DNA of 64,000 nt from Forficula auricularia (Eukaryota > Arthropoda > Insecta > Dermaptera > Forficulidae): the NCBI GenBank assembly GCA_024734495.1, contig JALMQS010000841.1, forward strand, positions 1,039,626-1,103,625, in the 5' to 3' direction. This document shows, piece by piece, positions 1 through 10,916 of this stretch (positions are counted from its first letter, which is position 1; every line of letters starts with the position of its first letter). Position numbers and translations under genes: made by a program. The notes below the pieces were generated by a model. That model made no database searches. It saw only the letters and a program-made list of their open reading frames with translations, and was not told the DNA's origin.

Positions 1-826
1 ATACATTTCGCGGTAATCTAATTTAAAACAAAAACTAGGTATCCATATTGCGTCTTTCATACCATAGGCAGGTTTTAGTTCAAATTATTATTTCGAAAAT
101 TTCCTTTTACTTTAAATTTTTAAAAATTTTTTAAATTATAAACCAAAAAGGTGGAAAAACTGAGACATTATGTTCCTTCTATCTATCAAATACCAGTAGC
201 TTTTAAACTAGTAAAACTAAGAATATGTCATGTAGTTAAAGTCTAATCATCCGTCCAATCGTCAAAAATGATTTTGATGAAGCACCTTTTCGAACAGTAT
301 TGCTAACTAAAAAATATTCCCCCACTACATTAAGTGGAATAGCGATGAATAAGACTTAAATTAAATACTGCTAAACATGTTTTCTCTTCATTTTTATTTT
401 GATTCCTCAAATGCAAATAGTTCGACTGGCAGCACCCCTCTAACCTTAACCATTTGGCTTTAAAATATGTAAAAATTGATTAAAGTAGCTTAATGTGAGT
501 ACTTGAATTGAAAATTATTTATCTGCTATAAAATAATTAATTTTAGCTTTGCAAAATTTTGCCCAAATGGGAGTAAAAATTCAAATTTTTAAAATTCCTG
601 CCCTCATAATTTTACGTCTGATTTCAATCAAAATCTAGTCAGTTCTTATCTCAATATAAAATATCCAGATATAAAATTTCATTTTGATTCTTTTAATTGT
701 TTTTGAGCAAGAGTATAGGTACACATAATTTGGTAACACCCGGACTCACCCACTAACTGATATTTTGACCAATTAATTAATATCTCCTTAGGCTAGGCAC
801 ATACAGTCAGTTTTCAGTCGAGCGGG
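1..826. other. AT-rich DNA, nothing recognised
   Basis: No gene, tRNA or clear repeat boundary is visible here. The last bases (about 800-830) contain, on the minus strand, the phrase CGACTGAAAA followed by an ACTGACTGT-like string. A close relative (CGACTGAAAATCGACTGT) recurs at 1018-1036 and 2902-2920, so the right edge already belongs to dispersed-repeat sequence. Confidence 0.5.
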
Positions 827-1796
827 CTCGGTGGCTCCAGGTACTTAAGTTTAGTGTAGGTGCATACACAACACAACTTCAGATCAACTCGATTATTTAA
901 TCAAAATCGATCGATGAGCACTTATGATAAAAAAATCGGGCTTAGTTAGTTAATTAGAGTTGGTTATAAATTGATAATTCATCACGATTTCAAACCAACC
1001 CAACTAAATTGTTGGGTCGACTGAAAATCGACTGTGAGAAGAAATGGTTATTTCGTACCTTTTGTATCAGGGTTTATCTATTGAGAAATCACGATTGATT
1101 CATCCCGAAGTAAAATGGGCTATTTTGAAGGAATTTCACAATAACATATGTGTGTTGAACATCAAAGTAGGGACCAAAAGTTAACGATATCTGGTTACTC
1201 TAGAAATAAATGTAATTTAGAAGGGTTAAGTATGATAATTAATAAATCAGAAATTGGGACCCATGAAAACTAGTAAAGGCTTACCTTTATTATTAAATTA
1301 TAAATAAGCAAAGAGAAAGGGAAAATTGGGCTTGAAGGTGGGCTTATATAAAACAGACATGAACGATTGATAAACAAGCTTGTTTGATTTAACCGACCAG
1401 GGGTGGCATCAATTTTTACTCCCAATGCGGGTACTGCTCATGAATGAAGAACATCGGACGCTGTTACCAATGCCCGGACTTGCGTTCGAACGGGCAATAC
1501 GACGTTATTATCTACCCCCAATAACCCAAACCCCGCAGATCCCAATTCCCTCACAGGTACTACATATATAAGAATCGAACTCCACGTCCCCAAAATCAGA
1601 GTATTCATAGCTTGTGCCTAACCCAACAATTTAGTTGGGTTGGTTTGAAATCGTAATGAATTATCAATTTATAACAAAATCCAATTAACTTTTTATCAAA
1701 AGTGCTCATCGATCGATTTTGATTAAATAATCGAGTTGATCTGCAGTTGTGTTGTGTATGCACCTACATTAAACTTAAGTACCTGGAGCCACCGAG
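827..1796. repeat. Large imperfect inverted repeat (arms 827-1017 and 1621-1796)
   Basis: The two arms, each about 175-190 bp, are reverse complements with scattered substitutions and small indels. Shared landmarks are the outer CTCGGTGGCTCC / GGAGCCACCGAG, the middle ATCGATCGATGAGCAC / GTGCTCATCGATCGAT, and the inner CAACTAAATTGTTGGGT / ACCCAACAATTTAGTTG. The roughly 600-bp spacer opens with a dispersed-repeat phrase (CGACTGAAAATCGACTGT). The right arm runs straight into the R1 repeat, so the structure may be an inverted duplication of an R1 5' end. No target-site duplication or ribozyme motif was found. Confidence 0.8.
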
Positions 1797-2538
1797 CGAT
1801 GCACGGTAACCCCTGACCCCTCCTCCCGAAACCATACACTCCACCCCACCACTGCACCCACCTCCACCCCAACCGAGCTTCCCACCCCCGGATCCCCCAC
1901 AACTGCACCCCACCTCTTGCACCACCCACAGCCACCCCACCCCGCACCCAGTTTTTGCATTTCTAGCTTTCTAATGGCCAACATATTATGTTAATATTTG
2001 TTTACTCGTACACCAATTTGCCCACATTCGTTCATATTGATAAACATTATAAAAAATAAATAGGAAAATAATAATAAAAAATAATCGTATAGAATCTGAA
2101 ATAAAAACATAAAATTAAATAAGATTTGTTTCCAAGTTATATAAAAAAAGCCACTTCAACCACTTTATTTGTAAACCCACCTGTAATATTATGATTTAGA
2201 CACCTGTTAATTAAAAACAAACAAAAAAATTCATAATTTTAATATAATATATTAATATTTGCTATAACCTATTTGTGTGTTTAAAATTAAAAAACCAATT
2301 AAAAATAAAAGATAATTGACAAAAATGTAAAAAAAACTTTTTTATTGAGATTTTTATCTATAAATAATTACTTTAATTAAGAAAAGATCAATTAAGATGA
2401 AATTTGTCGAGGTCCAGACCTAGCCAGATCGCTTTCTCATCCTCAAAACTTGTTAATAGAATTTGTTTCATCAAAATCGATAGAGCCGTTTTCAAAATAG
2501 AACTAAGATACAAATATATAAATAAATATATAAACAAT

Positions 2539-2832
2539 GTGAAGAGAAAATTATTTTCGATCTTTGGGGTCTGCTGGAATATTTAATTGTTTAATTAATG
2601 AATCAAGGCCTACGCTGCGAAAAATGAACGAGGAGAGGATTAAAAAAGAAATTCCATAATTCATATAGAAAATAGGTATTAGTTTGGGTTCAGGGATCAG
2701 TAGCTTAGTGGATATAGGAGCTAAAGCTCTTATGACAAAGCATTGCAGTACACATGCAAAGATCCCGGGTTCGAGCCCCGGCTGATCCTTTTGTCTATAA
2801 TAAAAATAATCTTTTTTTGGTTCCCTAAATTT
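2539..2832 (+). mobile_element. 294-bp insertion with 15-bp target-site duplication, carrying a tRNA-like sequence
   Basis: The identical 15-mer AAATATATAAACAAT lies at 2524-2538 and 2833-2847 and brackets this segment inside the R1 tail. Other R1 copies have only one such stretch, so it is a true insertion. The insert holds about 155 bp of unrecognised sequence, a 95-nt tRNA-like region at 2694-2788 and about 44 bp after it. The long duplication points to target-primed reverse transcription, as for SINEs. However, there is no clear poly-A end, and the tRNA-like part lies near the 3' end rather than the 5' end, which is odd for an ordinary tRNA-SINE. Confidence 0.75.
2694..2788 (+). tRNA. tRNA-like sequence (pseudo-tRNA or SINE tRNA domain)
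   Basis: A perfect 7-bp acceptor stem is visible: GGATCAG (2694-2700) with CTGATCC (2782-2788). So are a D-arm, GCTT...GAGC with GG in the loop, and a perfect T-arm CCGGG-TTCGAGC-CCCGG containing the B-box. TTTT follows at once (2789-2792), as in a polymerase III terminator. A clean 5-bp/7-nt arm, TTGCA-GTACACA-TGCAA (2743-2759), lies 5 nt before the T-arm and looks like an anticodon arm, with the anticodon position reading ACA. At 95 nt it has about 20 extra nucleotides between the D-arm and that arm. Introns do not sit there, so a functional tRNA is doubtful, but the paired stems are well preserved. Confidence 0.55.
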
Positions 2833-2895
2833 AAATATATAAACAATTTTTGCTATTTTAATAAGAGTAGATATATTTATGTCCATCAACTAAAC

Positions 2896-3115
2896 TATCG
2901 CTCGACTGAAAATCGACTGTGTGTGGCTAAATATACATTTTTCAATGTCCACTATTCAAGACTTTATTGTAGACCGAAACACCGTGAATTCGCTCATTTT
3001 TTTAAAATTAATATTGTTTTAGCTGTTTTTGAGATATTTCGAAAATACGAAGAAAAAACCCCTTTCATTCACAATTACAATAACTCACCATATCCCGTAT
3101 GGCGAAGCAATAAAA
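2896..3115 (+). repeat. R2 dispersed repeat, copy a
   Basis: The copy begins near CGACTGAAAATCGACTGTG, carries the family phrase GTTTTTGAGATATTTCGAAAA (about 3024-3044) and ends in ACAATTACAATAACTCACCATA..CGTATGG. The same order of blocks is seen in the copy at 53217-53836 and in the split copy around 8400 / 11031. The 3' end can fold into a short hairpin (CACCATA/TATGG) that other copies retain with different bases. There is no open frame of note. Confidence 0.65.
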
Positions 3116-4827
3116 ACAGATGAATTTAATGAGAATCAATATTTCACTTTGCTATTTTTTAAAACTTTTTTTTTACTTTCATCGGAAGGCATTACTCTCT
3201 CTTAATGAAATATAATTATCGAATATCATCTGAAAGTTACTGATATCTTGAAATTCTTAATATGGCAACTTCTCCATTTCTAATGGCAAGTCAGAAGTGA
3301 CGAATTCTTTTCTCGGGATGTGTGGACCCGGGTAAGGGAAGGTTCATCTTCAGTTGTGTTGTGTTGACAGTGCGAGTTTTCATGACGTATGGTTGGGTGC
3401 GCCGGGAACCAAGGCCATCACCGCCCAAAGCCCGGCAACATTACCATGTCGATGGATATTGTGTTATTTACATCAATTTTAGCTCAGGTGGCTCGAACTA
3501 TTGCTTTGATGAGCCCAACATATATTCACGAATTTTTGTGCCTAAGCAAATGCATCCAAGTGAACACGATTGAAAGTATAAAAAAGAAAAAAAAGAAAAA
3601 AATTGACGTAATAACCGAACCATAAGCAAAACTTCTTCTCGAGCCTGAATTTAAATTCAGAATTTCGATTTGCATGACTTGACGACATAAAAAAAAATAT
3701 ACCTTGCCTTTTAAATCGATCTGAATATTAAAGGGACAGATAGACAGGAAAAGATGAAACATTACTGTCAATTACATTATTATCATATGTATTAATCATT
3801 TATCAATTTTCAATAAATAAACATTGCATTTACATAATTACTAAAATAGATCTATAACCTTGAACCGAGTACCAAAAAAATTCAAGTAAATATGATGTTA
3901 AGCAGCTTTTTTAAATCTTCACCTAAAGGAGAAATAAATAAATTAAAGATATTTTCGTAATTTACATATCCATTTTGGAAGTACATTATTCTTTGTCCTC
4001 TTACAATCATATTTCCTTTACAAGACAAGAAAGAATATTATCCTATTTATTTGAATATTTTCCCTTTATTTATTTATTTTATTGCTTACAAACAACTTAT
4101 ATTTCACCTTGCATTTACAACTTTATTTGAATAACTTCTCACCTAGTCCTGCAATGGTGAACTGTTTAGTTCGTGTGTGAGTTCATTATACCCTATTTAT
4201 GTGTCTAGGAACTTTTTACAAATCAAATTACAATAAATTATGTACTTTCATTCAGTGGAAAAATATAGATCATAACTAAGACTTATCTAAAATACTAGAA
4301 TTCGATAGAGAGTGATAAGTAAAATTCAGTTTATCAAAATGGTGTTTTACTCGATCATTAATGGTTACTATGGAGAACATTATCCTAAGAAATTAGTTCT
4401 TTCGGGCAGTTTCCAATTATCCCTTTCCCTGATATAAATTTTAGCTAAATATAATTATCTTTTATAAGTAATTGTTTTTTGTTATACATTCATCGGGTTA
4501 ATTCATATTACATAATTTTTTGTTTTTAAAAATTTCTGTTCGTACTCACACAGCAAGTATTTCTTGCGAACCTATTCCTGAAAAACTCTGGAAAAAATTT
4601 AAAATCTGAGAAAATACTAGGTGTGTTATATATTTATGCCATGCTAAAGCATACTTTTACCTCACAGTATTATAGTCAAAAAAATTCAATTGGACCAAAC
4701 AAAACAAAAATAATTTTCTTTGAAAATACTGAATTATTATTTTATAAATTTGTAAAGAATTTTTATTTTATTTTTCGAATAAGGAAAGAAGAGAGTCACA
4801 ATCAAAAATGAAATTTTTGTTAAATTT
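3116..4827. other. Mostly AT-rich single-copy DNA
   Basis: A patch at about 3300-3570 is clearly richer in G+C than its surroundings. It allows an 83-codon + strand frame (3322-3573), but the frame matches no family I recognise, overlaps another open frame and lacks convincing splice sites. The rest (3600-4827) is AT-rich with no identifiable feature. Confidence 0.4.
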
Positions 4828-5722
4828 AAGAGGGAATTTTATAAGTAACCATAGCAACATAGCAAGATCTAGGCTCTAGAATTTAGAAGAATTGAATTAA
4901 AATCAAAAATTGTGATCGATTCTCATCTAATACTCGAGGAACAACCATTCTACATTGCATTTTTGACATTTTGAAGAGTGGATTAATCGACTTAAAATCA
5001 AAAAGTACAAATTCTTTTTCGGTGAACAACTCAACCACTAAAGCATCAAATCTATAATATAGTACTATTGTAGAGTGAGGAGGACGAACATAGGAATGGT
5101 CTATTGTTTGTTGCTGTAGCGTAACCTTGGTTATGTAACTTTAGGGCGCTCAGCGACAGTTAAAATAAACTGATAGTTGTTAAACTTTATCCAATGTACT
5201 ATCCTATTCTAGGGTAAAGTAGTTTATAATATAATTTTACAAAAAATTTTATATGACCTTTTTTGTGGTCCTCAAGGTACTTAATTACAATATTAAATTT
5301 AATCAAAATTGGTTTAGTCATTTTCAAAATATTTAGAAAAAACTAAAAAATTACTGAAATAAAGTAGGTACTAATGTTTGTGGGCCGATATGTACCAAAA
5401 ACTAATCAGCGCTTCATTTTGTTAAAATAATGGTAGGTTTTCAATTTCATTTCAATCAGTTGTACGGTGTGGAAAACATAACATAACATAACATATAATC
5501 GTACTCGTACATCCGCACACACTTCCAGCCTCTGGACGAGACCCCAGGTGATTTTTGGCAAAACCGTGACGTGCTCAAATTCAACCTAAATGAATACTAC
5601 AATTTGTGACTATAATTGAGACGATGGGTATCTTAGTCTTTACCTGAGGGCCCTTTGAAGTCGCGGTTGCTGCGAGACCGATTACAATACTTTACCCATG
5701 CTTCGCATTGGATAAAGTAAAT
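4828..5722. repeat. Satellite-bearing element, copy A (degenerate)
   Basis: 4828-5045 contains about one and a half units of the 119-bp satellite in reverse orientation (TTGTGATCGATTCTCATCTA, then GTTGTTCACC-like sequence). It is preceded by the family flank GGGAATTTTATAAGTAACCAT. 5185-5722 is the non-satellite body shared with copies B, C and D. It starts TAAACTTTATCCAATG and ends CATTGGATAAAGTA, an imperfect terminal inverted repeat of about 14 bp. The body includes the family phrases CCTTTTTTGTGGTCCTCAAGG and TTTTTGGCAAAACCGTGACG. No coding potential is visible. Confidence 0.75.
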
Positions 5723-5789
5723 ATTCTTTAATCGAAATAAAATAATTTTTTTATAATGAAAAATGGATTTGAAAATAATAAATATTTGA

Positions 5790-6099
5790 ATGAATATTGT
5801 AAGAGTTCGTGGCTGTGATGAAACTATACTAGATGAAGGAGGAGGTATCAGCCAAAGATGGATTCACTGGGTTCAATAAAACACCTTTAATGAGACGTTT
5901 CGGCCTGAATTTTATTTGGCCATCTTCAGTCAATTAGGAGTTAAACACAAAATGCGGTACACATATGTGATCGAACCAAGCCTTGTCAAAAATAAAAATT
6001 TATTTTAGCTTCATGCGAATTTATAACGTGCCTGGACCCAAAAAAGTTTCGGAAACCCAGTGAATCCATCTTTGGCTGATACCTCCTCCTTCATCTAGT
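5790..6099. mobile_element. Penelope-like foldback element 1 (310 bp, 15-bp TSD)
   Basis: ATAATAAATATTTGA occurs at 5775-5789 and again at 6100-6114, a perfect 15-bp target-site duplication. Inside, about 38 bp of unpaired extension (5790-5827) precedes inverted arms starting ACTAGATGAAGGAGGAGG and ending CCTCCTCCTTCATCTAGT. A minimal hammerhead motif lies on the minus strand of the left half (5892-5941). Inverted pseudo-LTRs, a 30-40-bp one-sided extension and minimal hammerheads are hallmarks of Penelope-like retroelements. No reverse transcriptase or GIY-YIG frame is present, so it is non-autonomous. Confidence 0.85.
5892..5941 (-). ncRNA. Minimal hammerhead ribozyme motif (element 1)
   Basis: Read on the minus strand: GACTGAAGA, one extra base (T), stem II GGCC, an AT-rich loop, GGCC, then GAAACGTCTC. 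CUGANGA and GAAAC are the conserved hammerhead core halves, and stem II closes with four perfect pairs. The single extra base between the core and stem II recurs at the other loci here. Such motifs have a very short stem III and are thought to act as dimers, so cleavage by a single copy may be weak. Confidence 0.75.
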
Positions 6100-6114
6100 A
6101 TAATAAATATTTGA

Positions 6115-6933
6115 TTATCCTCGACTTAGTTTATTTTACTATCAATCACTCTTCAGTCCCGATTTCTTAAGGTATCAAAACATTCATATAAGAAAAATGT
6201 TAGTGGTATAAAGACATAACTACATTTATTATTGATAGTAACAAAAATTCGAATAGATAAATACAATAAATATAATTATAGCAAGTTCTTAAAATTTTTA
6301 CTTTCACCACATCACGAAAGTTATTTTTTGCCTTCATAGTACACAACACTAAATTTTTTTTCCCAATAAATACTTACCTTACAAACAATTGTCTTTTTTT
6401 TAGTATCATAATTTTTAATGAATTTGAATAATTCACTTTATTTCAAAATGAATCCACTTATTTAGCCATTTGGAAAATACAAAAGAAAGAACGGTTTTTT
6501 TTAATCGTCATTTTTGAAATTCCCCCGAAAGTATGTGTGCTTGTTTTATTCGGCCTGCGATATCTCGATCATCTACCAAACCAACCAACTTCAGAATGCA
6601 TGCACTTTTTTTTATGCTGACACTTTTTTCCTCAAGTATACCTTAAAAGCCGAGACAAGTCAACTCCTTTAGAAACCTTTTGAAAGATTTATTGTTTCTT
6701 TCTTTTTATTTATCTTTTCTCTCTTTTATAATATATTCAATATCTTTTAGTTAACATAATTTAATTTTTCTATAAAAAAATTGCTTGAGGTATAACCTAT
6801 CTATAGTCATAGCGTTTGTAGTAAAAGAAGATAGACACCTCCGGCTTTAAACTCGTACAATCAATATAAGTGAAAGTACAATGCGCAATGGAATTGAGAT
6901 GGCTTTTAAATATGCAAAATAACAGTGTTTTAG
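6115..6933. other. AT-rich DNA, nothing recognised
   Basis: No frame, tRNA or repeat was recognised. The stretch runs from the target duplication of foldback element 1 to the target duplication of the hAT-like element beginning at 6942. Confidence 0.5.
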
Positions 6934-6941
6934 ATGGTCAC

Positions 6942-7578
6942 CAGTGGCGTGCGGTCCATGGATGCTGTGGATGTGGCACATCCTAAAATTTCTAAACATT
7001 TAGAGTATTTTCATAAATATCGACTTCAAAATTTCAGGAGGATCTTTAAATTTCAAATTATAATCCGTTATTTCAAATATTTCTAAAACAAATTATTTTT
7101 TGTTTAGAAAAGTACCTATATTGGTTCTAGAAATTAAATAAAATTATTGCATAGTTTCAAGGGTCAATTAAAATGAATGATTTTCCAAAAAGGGTGCTGA
7201 TAGAAGGTTTGAAGTCCCTGCCTGGTATATCTTCCAGTTCAAGCATGTCAAAGACAAGTCCAGACAAGTTTTAGTCAAATAAAAATTGTTCTCACTGAGG
7301 AATTATTAAAATATAAATAATACGAAAAAATGAATAAGTAAAGACGATTCGAGAATTTTTTCTCTAAGAACTCTCAATATATAAGATCGGAAATAACTAA
7401 GAGTGTTATAGACAAGTCTTAGCTTGCTTTTAGCAATAGACTTAGGAGAAATTTAAGATTTTCTTATAACGAAAATGACGCCGTATTCGCTGAAATTTGC
7501 AAAAAAAAGTGAAGATTAAAATAAAATTTCAAAAAATGAAGGATACTTTTTTGGTAGAAAAGTCACCAACCGCCACTG
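6942..7578. mobile_element. Non-autonomous hAT-like DNA transposon, copy 1 (637 bp)
   Basis: The ends are CAGTGGCGTGCGGT and AACCGCCACTG, i.e. terminal inverted repeats beginning CAGTGGCG, a typical hAT terminus. The flanking 8-mers ATGGTCAC (6934-6941) and ATGGGCAT (7579-7586) agree at six of eight positions, as expected for a mutated 8-bp hAT duplication. Related copies lie at 29945-30751 and 18021-18360. A short stretch near 7472-7505 could encode the same residues as a frame in copy 2 (NENDAVF.EICKK), perhaps a trace of an old coding region. No transposase domain is recognisable. Confidence 0.8.
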
Positions 7579-7586
7579 ATGGGCAT

Positions 7587-8377
7587 CTATCTGAGAACTA
7601 AAATCACTAAATTTTTCTTAGTTTTGGAGATCTATTGGTTCTGATTTTCTCAATATAGCAATACATTTGACTATAAATTAGTATAATATAAAATAAAAAA
7701 AAAAATCATACAACATTGAAAGAACTTAACATTTTTCACTATTTTATACTATTTCACTTTTTTACAACTTTTTTCTACAATCATAACAGTCCATAAAATT
7801 TCTGTTAATTTCATATCATATAATTATAAATTTATCTTAATTGATTCAAAAGACTGGATGTTATAAACTTATTAAGAATAATTATCGTATAAAGTCATAA
7901 TATTGCTAAATATTCATAAAAAAATTATAAACAAAATTAAACAACATAGAGTAATTCGAAAAAGGAATAACCTTTAACATTCTAAAATAAGCGAATCCAT
8001 CCGCATAACTTTACCATACAACTGGCCCCTCTCTTATATTTAATAAAATAATTTATAATTATTTACTATATTATTTTGGGACCATTAGCAATCAATAATA
8101 TCTCCTTTTAATTATGAGACTTTTATTAGAAATATCAGCTTTCTTCTATTTTTGTCTGAAAATTATTTTTGAACCCCCTCTCTTTTTGGTCACTATGATT
8201 TTCACACAGTGAGTCATAAGCTCGTACATAAAGGGTGAATATGCGAAATTTCGTTACTAATCGATCAAAGGGTCTAAGACTTACTAGTATATTGATAGTT
8301 CTATTTTTTAAACCCCCCTGCCCAGAATTTTAGCCCCCGAAAAAATAATAACTCTTTTTTATTATAGGTTCATTTTA
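7587..8377. other. AT-rich DNA, nothing recognised
   Basis: Long A and T tracts and no recognisable gene. The last 150 bp may belong to the 5' part of the R2 copy that continues at about 8400, since a C-run phrase (AACCCCCCTGCCC at about 8311) resembles the C-rich heads of other R2 copies. Confidence 0.4.
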
Positions 8378-8396
8378 TAGTAGTAGTAGTAGTAGT
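8378..8396 (+). repeat. (TAG)n microsatellite
   Basis: Six tandem TAG units follow one another, directly before the R2 body. Confidence 0.9.
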
Positions 8397-8769
8397 TGTT
8401 TCATTTCATTTTTTATTTTTAGTTCATTAAAATGTTTCAGCCGTTTTTGAGATATTTTGAAAAACTAATAGTCCAAGAGCTGGTGACACATTTTTGAGTA
8501 CGGATTTGACCCAACTAGAAATTATGCGTAATAGTACCGTCTATGATAGTTGTACAAGGAATGGCCAGTCTGGCTGGCCTAAGCAGGTGGACCAGGTACT
8601 GCGCATGGTGTGAGTGCGGTAAAAAATACATATGTGTTAAAAAATATTTTTGACCCACAATGAAATTATAAAAATTATAATTTATAGTCAATTATAAACA
8701 TAATATATTCACTCCAGACCATTTGGAGTGGTGGGACGTGGAACCAGACCACCCAAAGTGTATTTTTAC

Positions 8770-10916
8770 AACATGAAAATAAACTGCAACGGATCGTTGC
8801 TAAACTTTATCCAAATTCATTTGAAATATCAATATGTTTATTCCTTTATTATTAATCAGATATCACTTGCGATTTGCAGTTCATGTTGACTTTAATTAAA
8901 AAATAATGATCTATTCTCATTTAATAGTCGAGGAATGACCATTCTACATTGGATTTTTGACGTTACGGTTATTATTGGTAACCATTGCTGAAGACATGGA
9001 GGAATCGAGTTAAAATCAAAAATAGTGATCGATTCTCATCTAATACTTGAGGAATAACAATTCTACATTAGGTTTTTGACGTTTCGATTATTATTGCTAA
9101 CCATTGCTGAAGACATGGAGAAATCGGCTTAAAATCAAAAATAACGATCGATTCTTATCTACTACTAGTAGAATAACCTTATTGCATTCCATTTTTGATG
9201 TTTTGACTATTAATGCCACTGAAAACGTGGAAGAATAGACTTAAAATCAAAAAGACTAAATTCTTTTATGGCAAACAACTCAAGCTTGAGTTGTTTACCA
9301 AAAAAGATTTTAGTCTTTTTGATTTTAAGTCTATTCTTCCACGTTTTCAGTAGAGGTTGCCATTAATAGTCAAAACATCAAAAATGGAATGCAATAAGGT
9401 TATTCTACTAGTAGTAGATAAGAATCGATCGTTATTTTTGATTTTAAGCCGATTTCTCCATGTCTTCAGCAATGGTTACCAATAATAATCGAAACGTCAA
9501 AAATCTAATGTAGAATGGTTATTCCTCAAGTATTAGATGAGAATCGATGGCTATTTTTGATTTTAAGTCGATTCCTCCATGTCTTCAGCAATGGTTACCA
9601 ATAAAAACCGAAACGTCAAAAATCCAATATAGAATGGTTATTCCTCAAGTATTAGATGAGAATCAATCGCTATTTTTGGCTTAAAGTCGATTTCTCTATG
9701 TCTTCAGCAATGGTTACTATTAAAACCGAAACGTCAAAAATCCAATATAGAATGGTTATTCCTCAAGTATTAGATGAGAATCAATCGCTATTTTTGGTTT
9801 AAAGTCGATTCCTCTATGTCTTCAGCAATGGTCACCAATAAAAACCGAAACGTCAAAAATCCAATATAGAATGGTTATTCCTCAAGTACTTGATGAGAAT
9901 CAATCGCTATTTTTGGTTTAAAGTCGATTCCTCTATGTCTTCAGCAATGGTCACCAATAAAAACCGAAACGTCAAAAATCCAATATAGAATGGTTATTCC
10001 TCAAGTACTAGATGAGAATCAATCGCTATTTTTGGTTTAAAGTCGATTCCTCTATGTCTTCAGCAATGGTCACCAATAAAAACCGAAACGTCAAAAATCC
10101 AATATAGAATGGTTATTCCTCAAGTATTTGATGAGAATCAATCGCTATTTTTGGTTTAAAGTCGATTCCTCTATGTCTTCTGCAAAGGTAAGGGATAAGA
10201 AAACAACGCAGTTGCTATGGTTACTTATAAAATTTCCTCCCAAATTTTTAGCATTTCACAGAGAGAAGCCTATCCATTCTTATTTAAGCAAGGCTAAATG
10301 AGCTATATTAAAAGGTTCAAATGAATAAATTTTAAAGAATTTAAAAATTAAAAAAGTACTCTCTTACTCTAGAGTAAAGTACTTTAAAATATAATTTTAC
10401 TAAAAACTTTATTTATCCTTTTTTGTGGTCCCCAAGGTACTTAATTAGGATATTAAATTTCATCAAAATTGGTTAAGTCATTTTCAAGATATTTAGAAAA
10501 AACTAAAAAGTACTGAAATAAAGTACTAATGTTTGTGGGTCGATATGTACCAAAAACTAATCAGCGCTTCATTTTGTTCAAAGAATGCTAGGTTTTCAAT
10601 TTCATTTCAATCGGTGCAACGGTGTGGAAAAAATCGTGGGCCAAAAAACGATAACATACATCCATCCATACATACATACATCCATCCGCACGCACTAAAT
10701 GAAAAAATGGCACTTTTTGGCCTCTCGACGAGACCCCATGTAATTTTTGGCAAAACCGTCACGTGCTAAAATTCAACCTAATTGAATACTACAATTTGTG
10801 ACTTTAATTGAGTCCATGGGTTCCGTAGTCTTTACCTGAGGACCCTTTGAAGCCACGCTTGCCCCGAGAGCGATTGCAATACTTTACCCATGCTTTGCAT
10901 TGGATAAAGTAAAAAG
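8770..10916. repeat. Satellite-bearing element, copy B
   Basis: The order from the left is: AACTGCAACGGATCGTTGCTAAACTTTATCC head; about three satellite units in reverse orientation (8930-9284); a perfect palindrome centre at AACTCAAGCTTGAGTT; about 7.5 satellite units in forward orientation (9285-10190); a link with GTTGCTATGGTTACTTATAA; and the body (about 10370-10916) ending CATTGGATAAAGTAAA. The body also holds a CATA/CATC tetranucleotide run (about 10660-10690). The layout matches copy C apart from the reversed left array, which C lacks. Confidence 0.85.
9285..10190 (+). repeat. 119-bp satellite array (about 7.5 units)
   Basis: Successive units are offset by exactly 119 bp across the more homogeneous right part (about 9600-10160). 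Each unit contains GAGAATCAATCGCTATTTTT, GTCTTCAGCAATGG, CCGAAACGTCAAAAATCC and GGTTATTCCTCAAGTA. The units nearest the palindrome centre are the most divergent. The CTGAAGAC and GAAACGTC words of the unit are on opposite strands, so they do not make a hammerhead. Confidence 0.95.

Larger units (their letters stand above)
1784..2876 (+). repeat. R1 dispersed repeat, copy a, split by an insertion
   Basis: R1 is a family of at least four copies here (also about 25402, 35697 and 36070). The 5' part holds a short hairpin related to ACCGAGC-GAT-GCTCGGT. It is followed by a strongly C-rich tract (about 1808-1955), then a phrase starting ATCGCTTTCTCATCCTCAAA, and a tail with CATCAAAATCG..AGAGCCGTTTTCAAA. 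The 3' terminus is a small hairpin, CTxTTTTAATAAGAG, ending TAGAT (here 2849-2872). The tail is interrupted at 2538/2833 by a 294-bp insert. There is no coding capacity. A non-autonomous Helitron-like element is possible because of the two end hairpins, but the usual CTRR terminus is missing, so the class is left open. Confidence 0.7.

Noticed and set aside
1380..1571. tRNA-like minus-strand segment with GTTCGAAC (about 1490)
   Set aside because: The B-box consensus fails at its last base, the T-stem does not close and there is no A-box.
1723..1984. Two overlapping minus-strand frames rich in Gly/Trp/Val as possible small proteins
   Set aside because: They are translations of the C-rich tract of repeat R1 and vanish in other copies.
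2551..3123. 112- and 126-codon frames on opposite strands
   Set aside because: Both run through the tRNA-like sequence and the R1/R2 repeats; peptides such as QPGLEPGIF are tRNA-like DNA in translation.
9285..10190. Hammerhead ribozyme inside the 119-bp satellite (CTGAAGAC and GAAACGTC words, as in some animal satellites)
   Set aside because: The two core words lie on opposite strands in every unit, and no stem II joins them.
10533..10769. Frame with MHIHPSIHTYIHP-type repeats, also at 20786-20971
   Set aside because: It is produced by the CATA/CATC tetranucleotide run in the satellite-element body.
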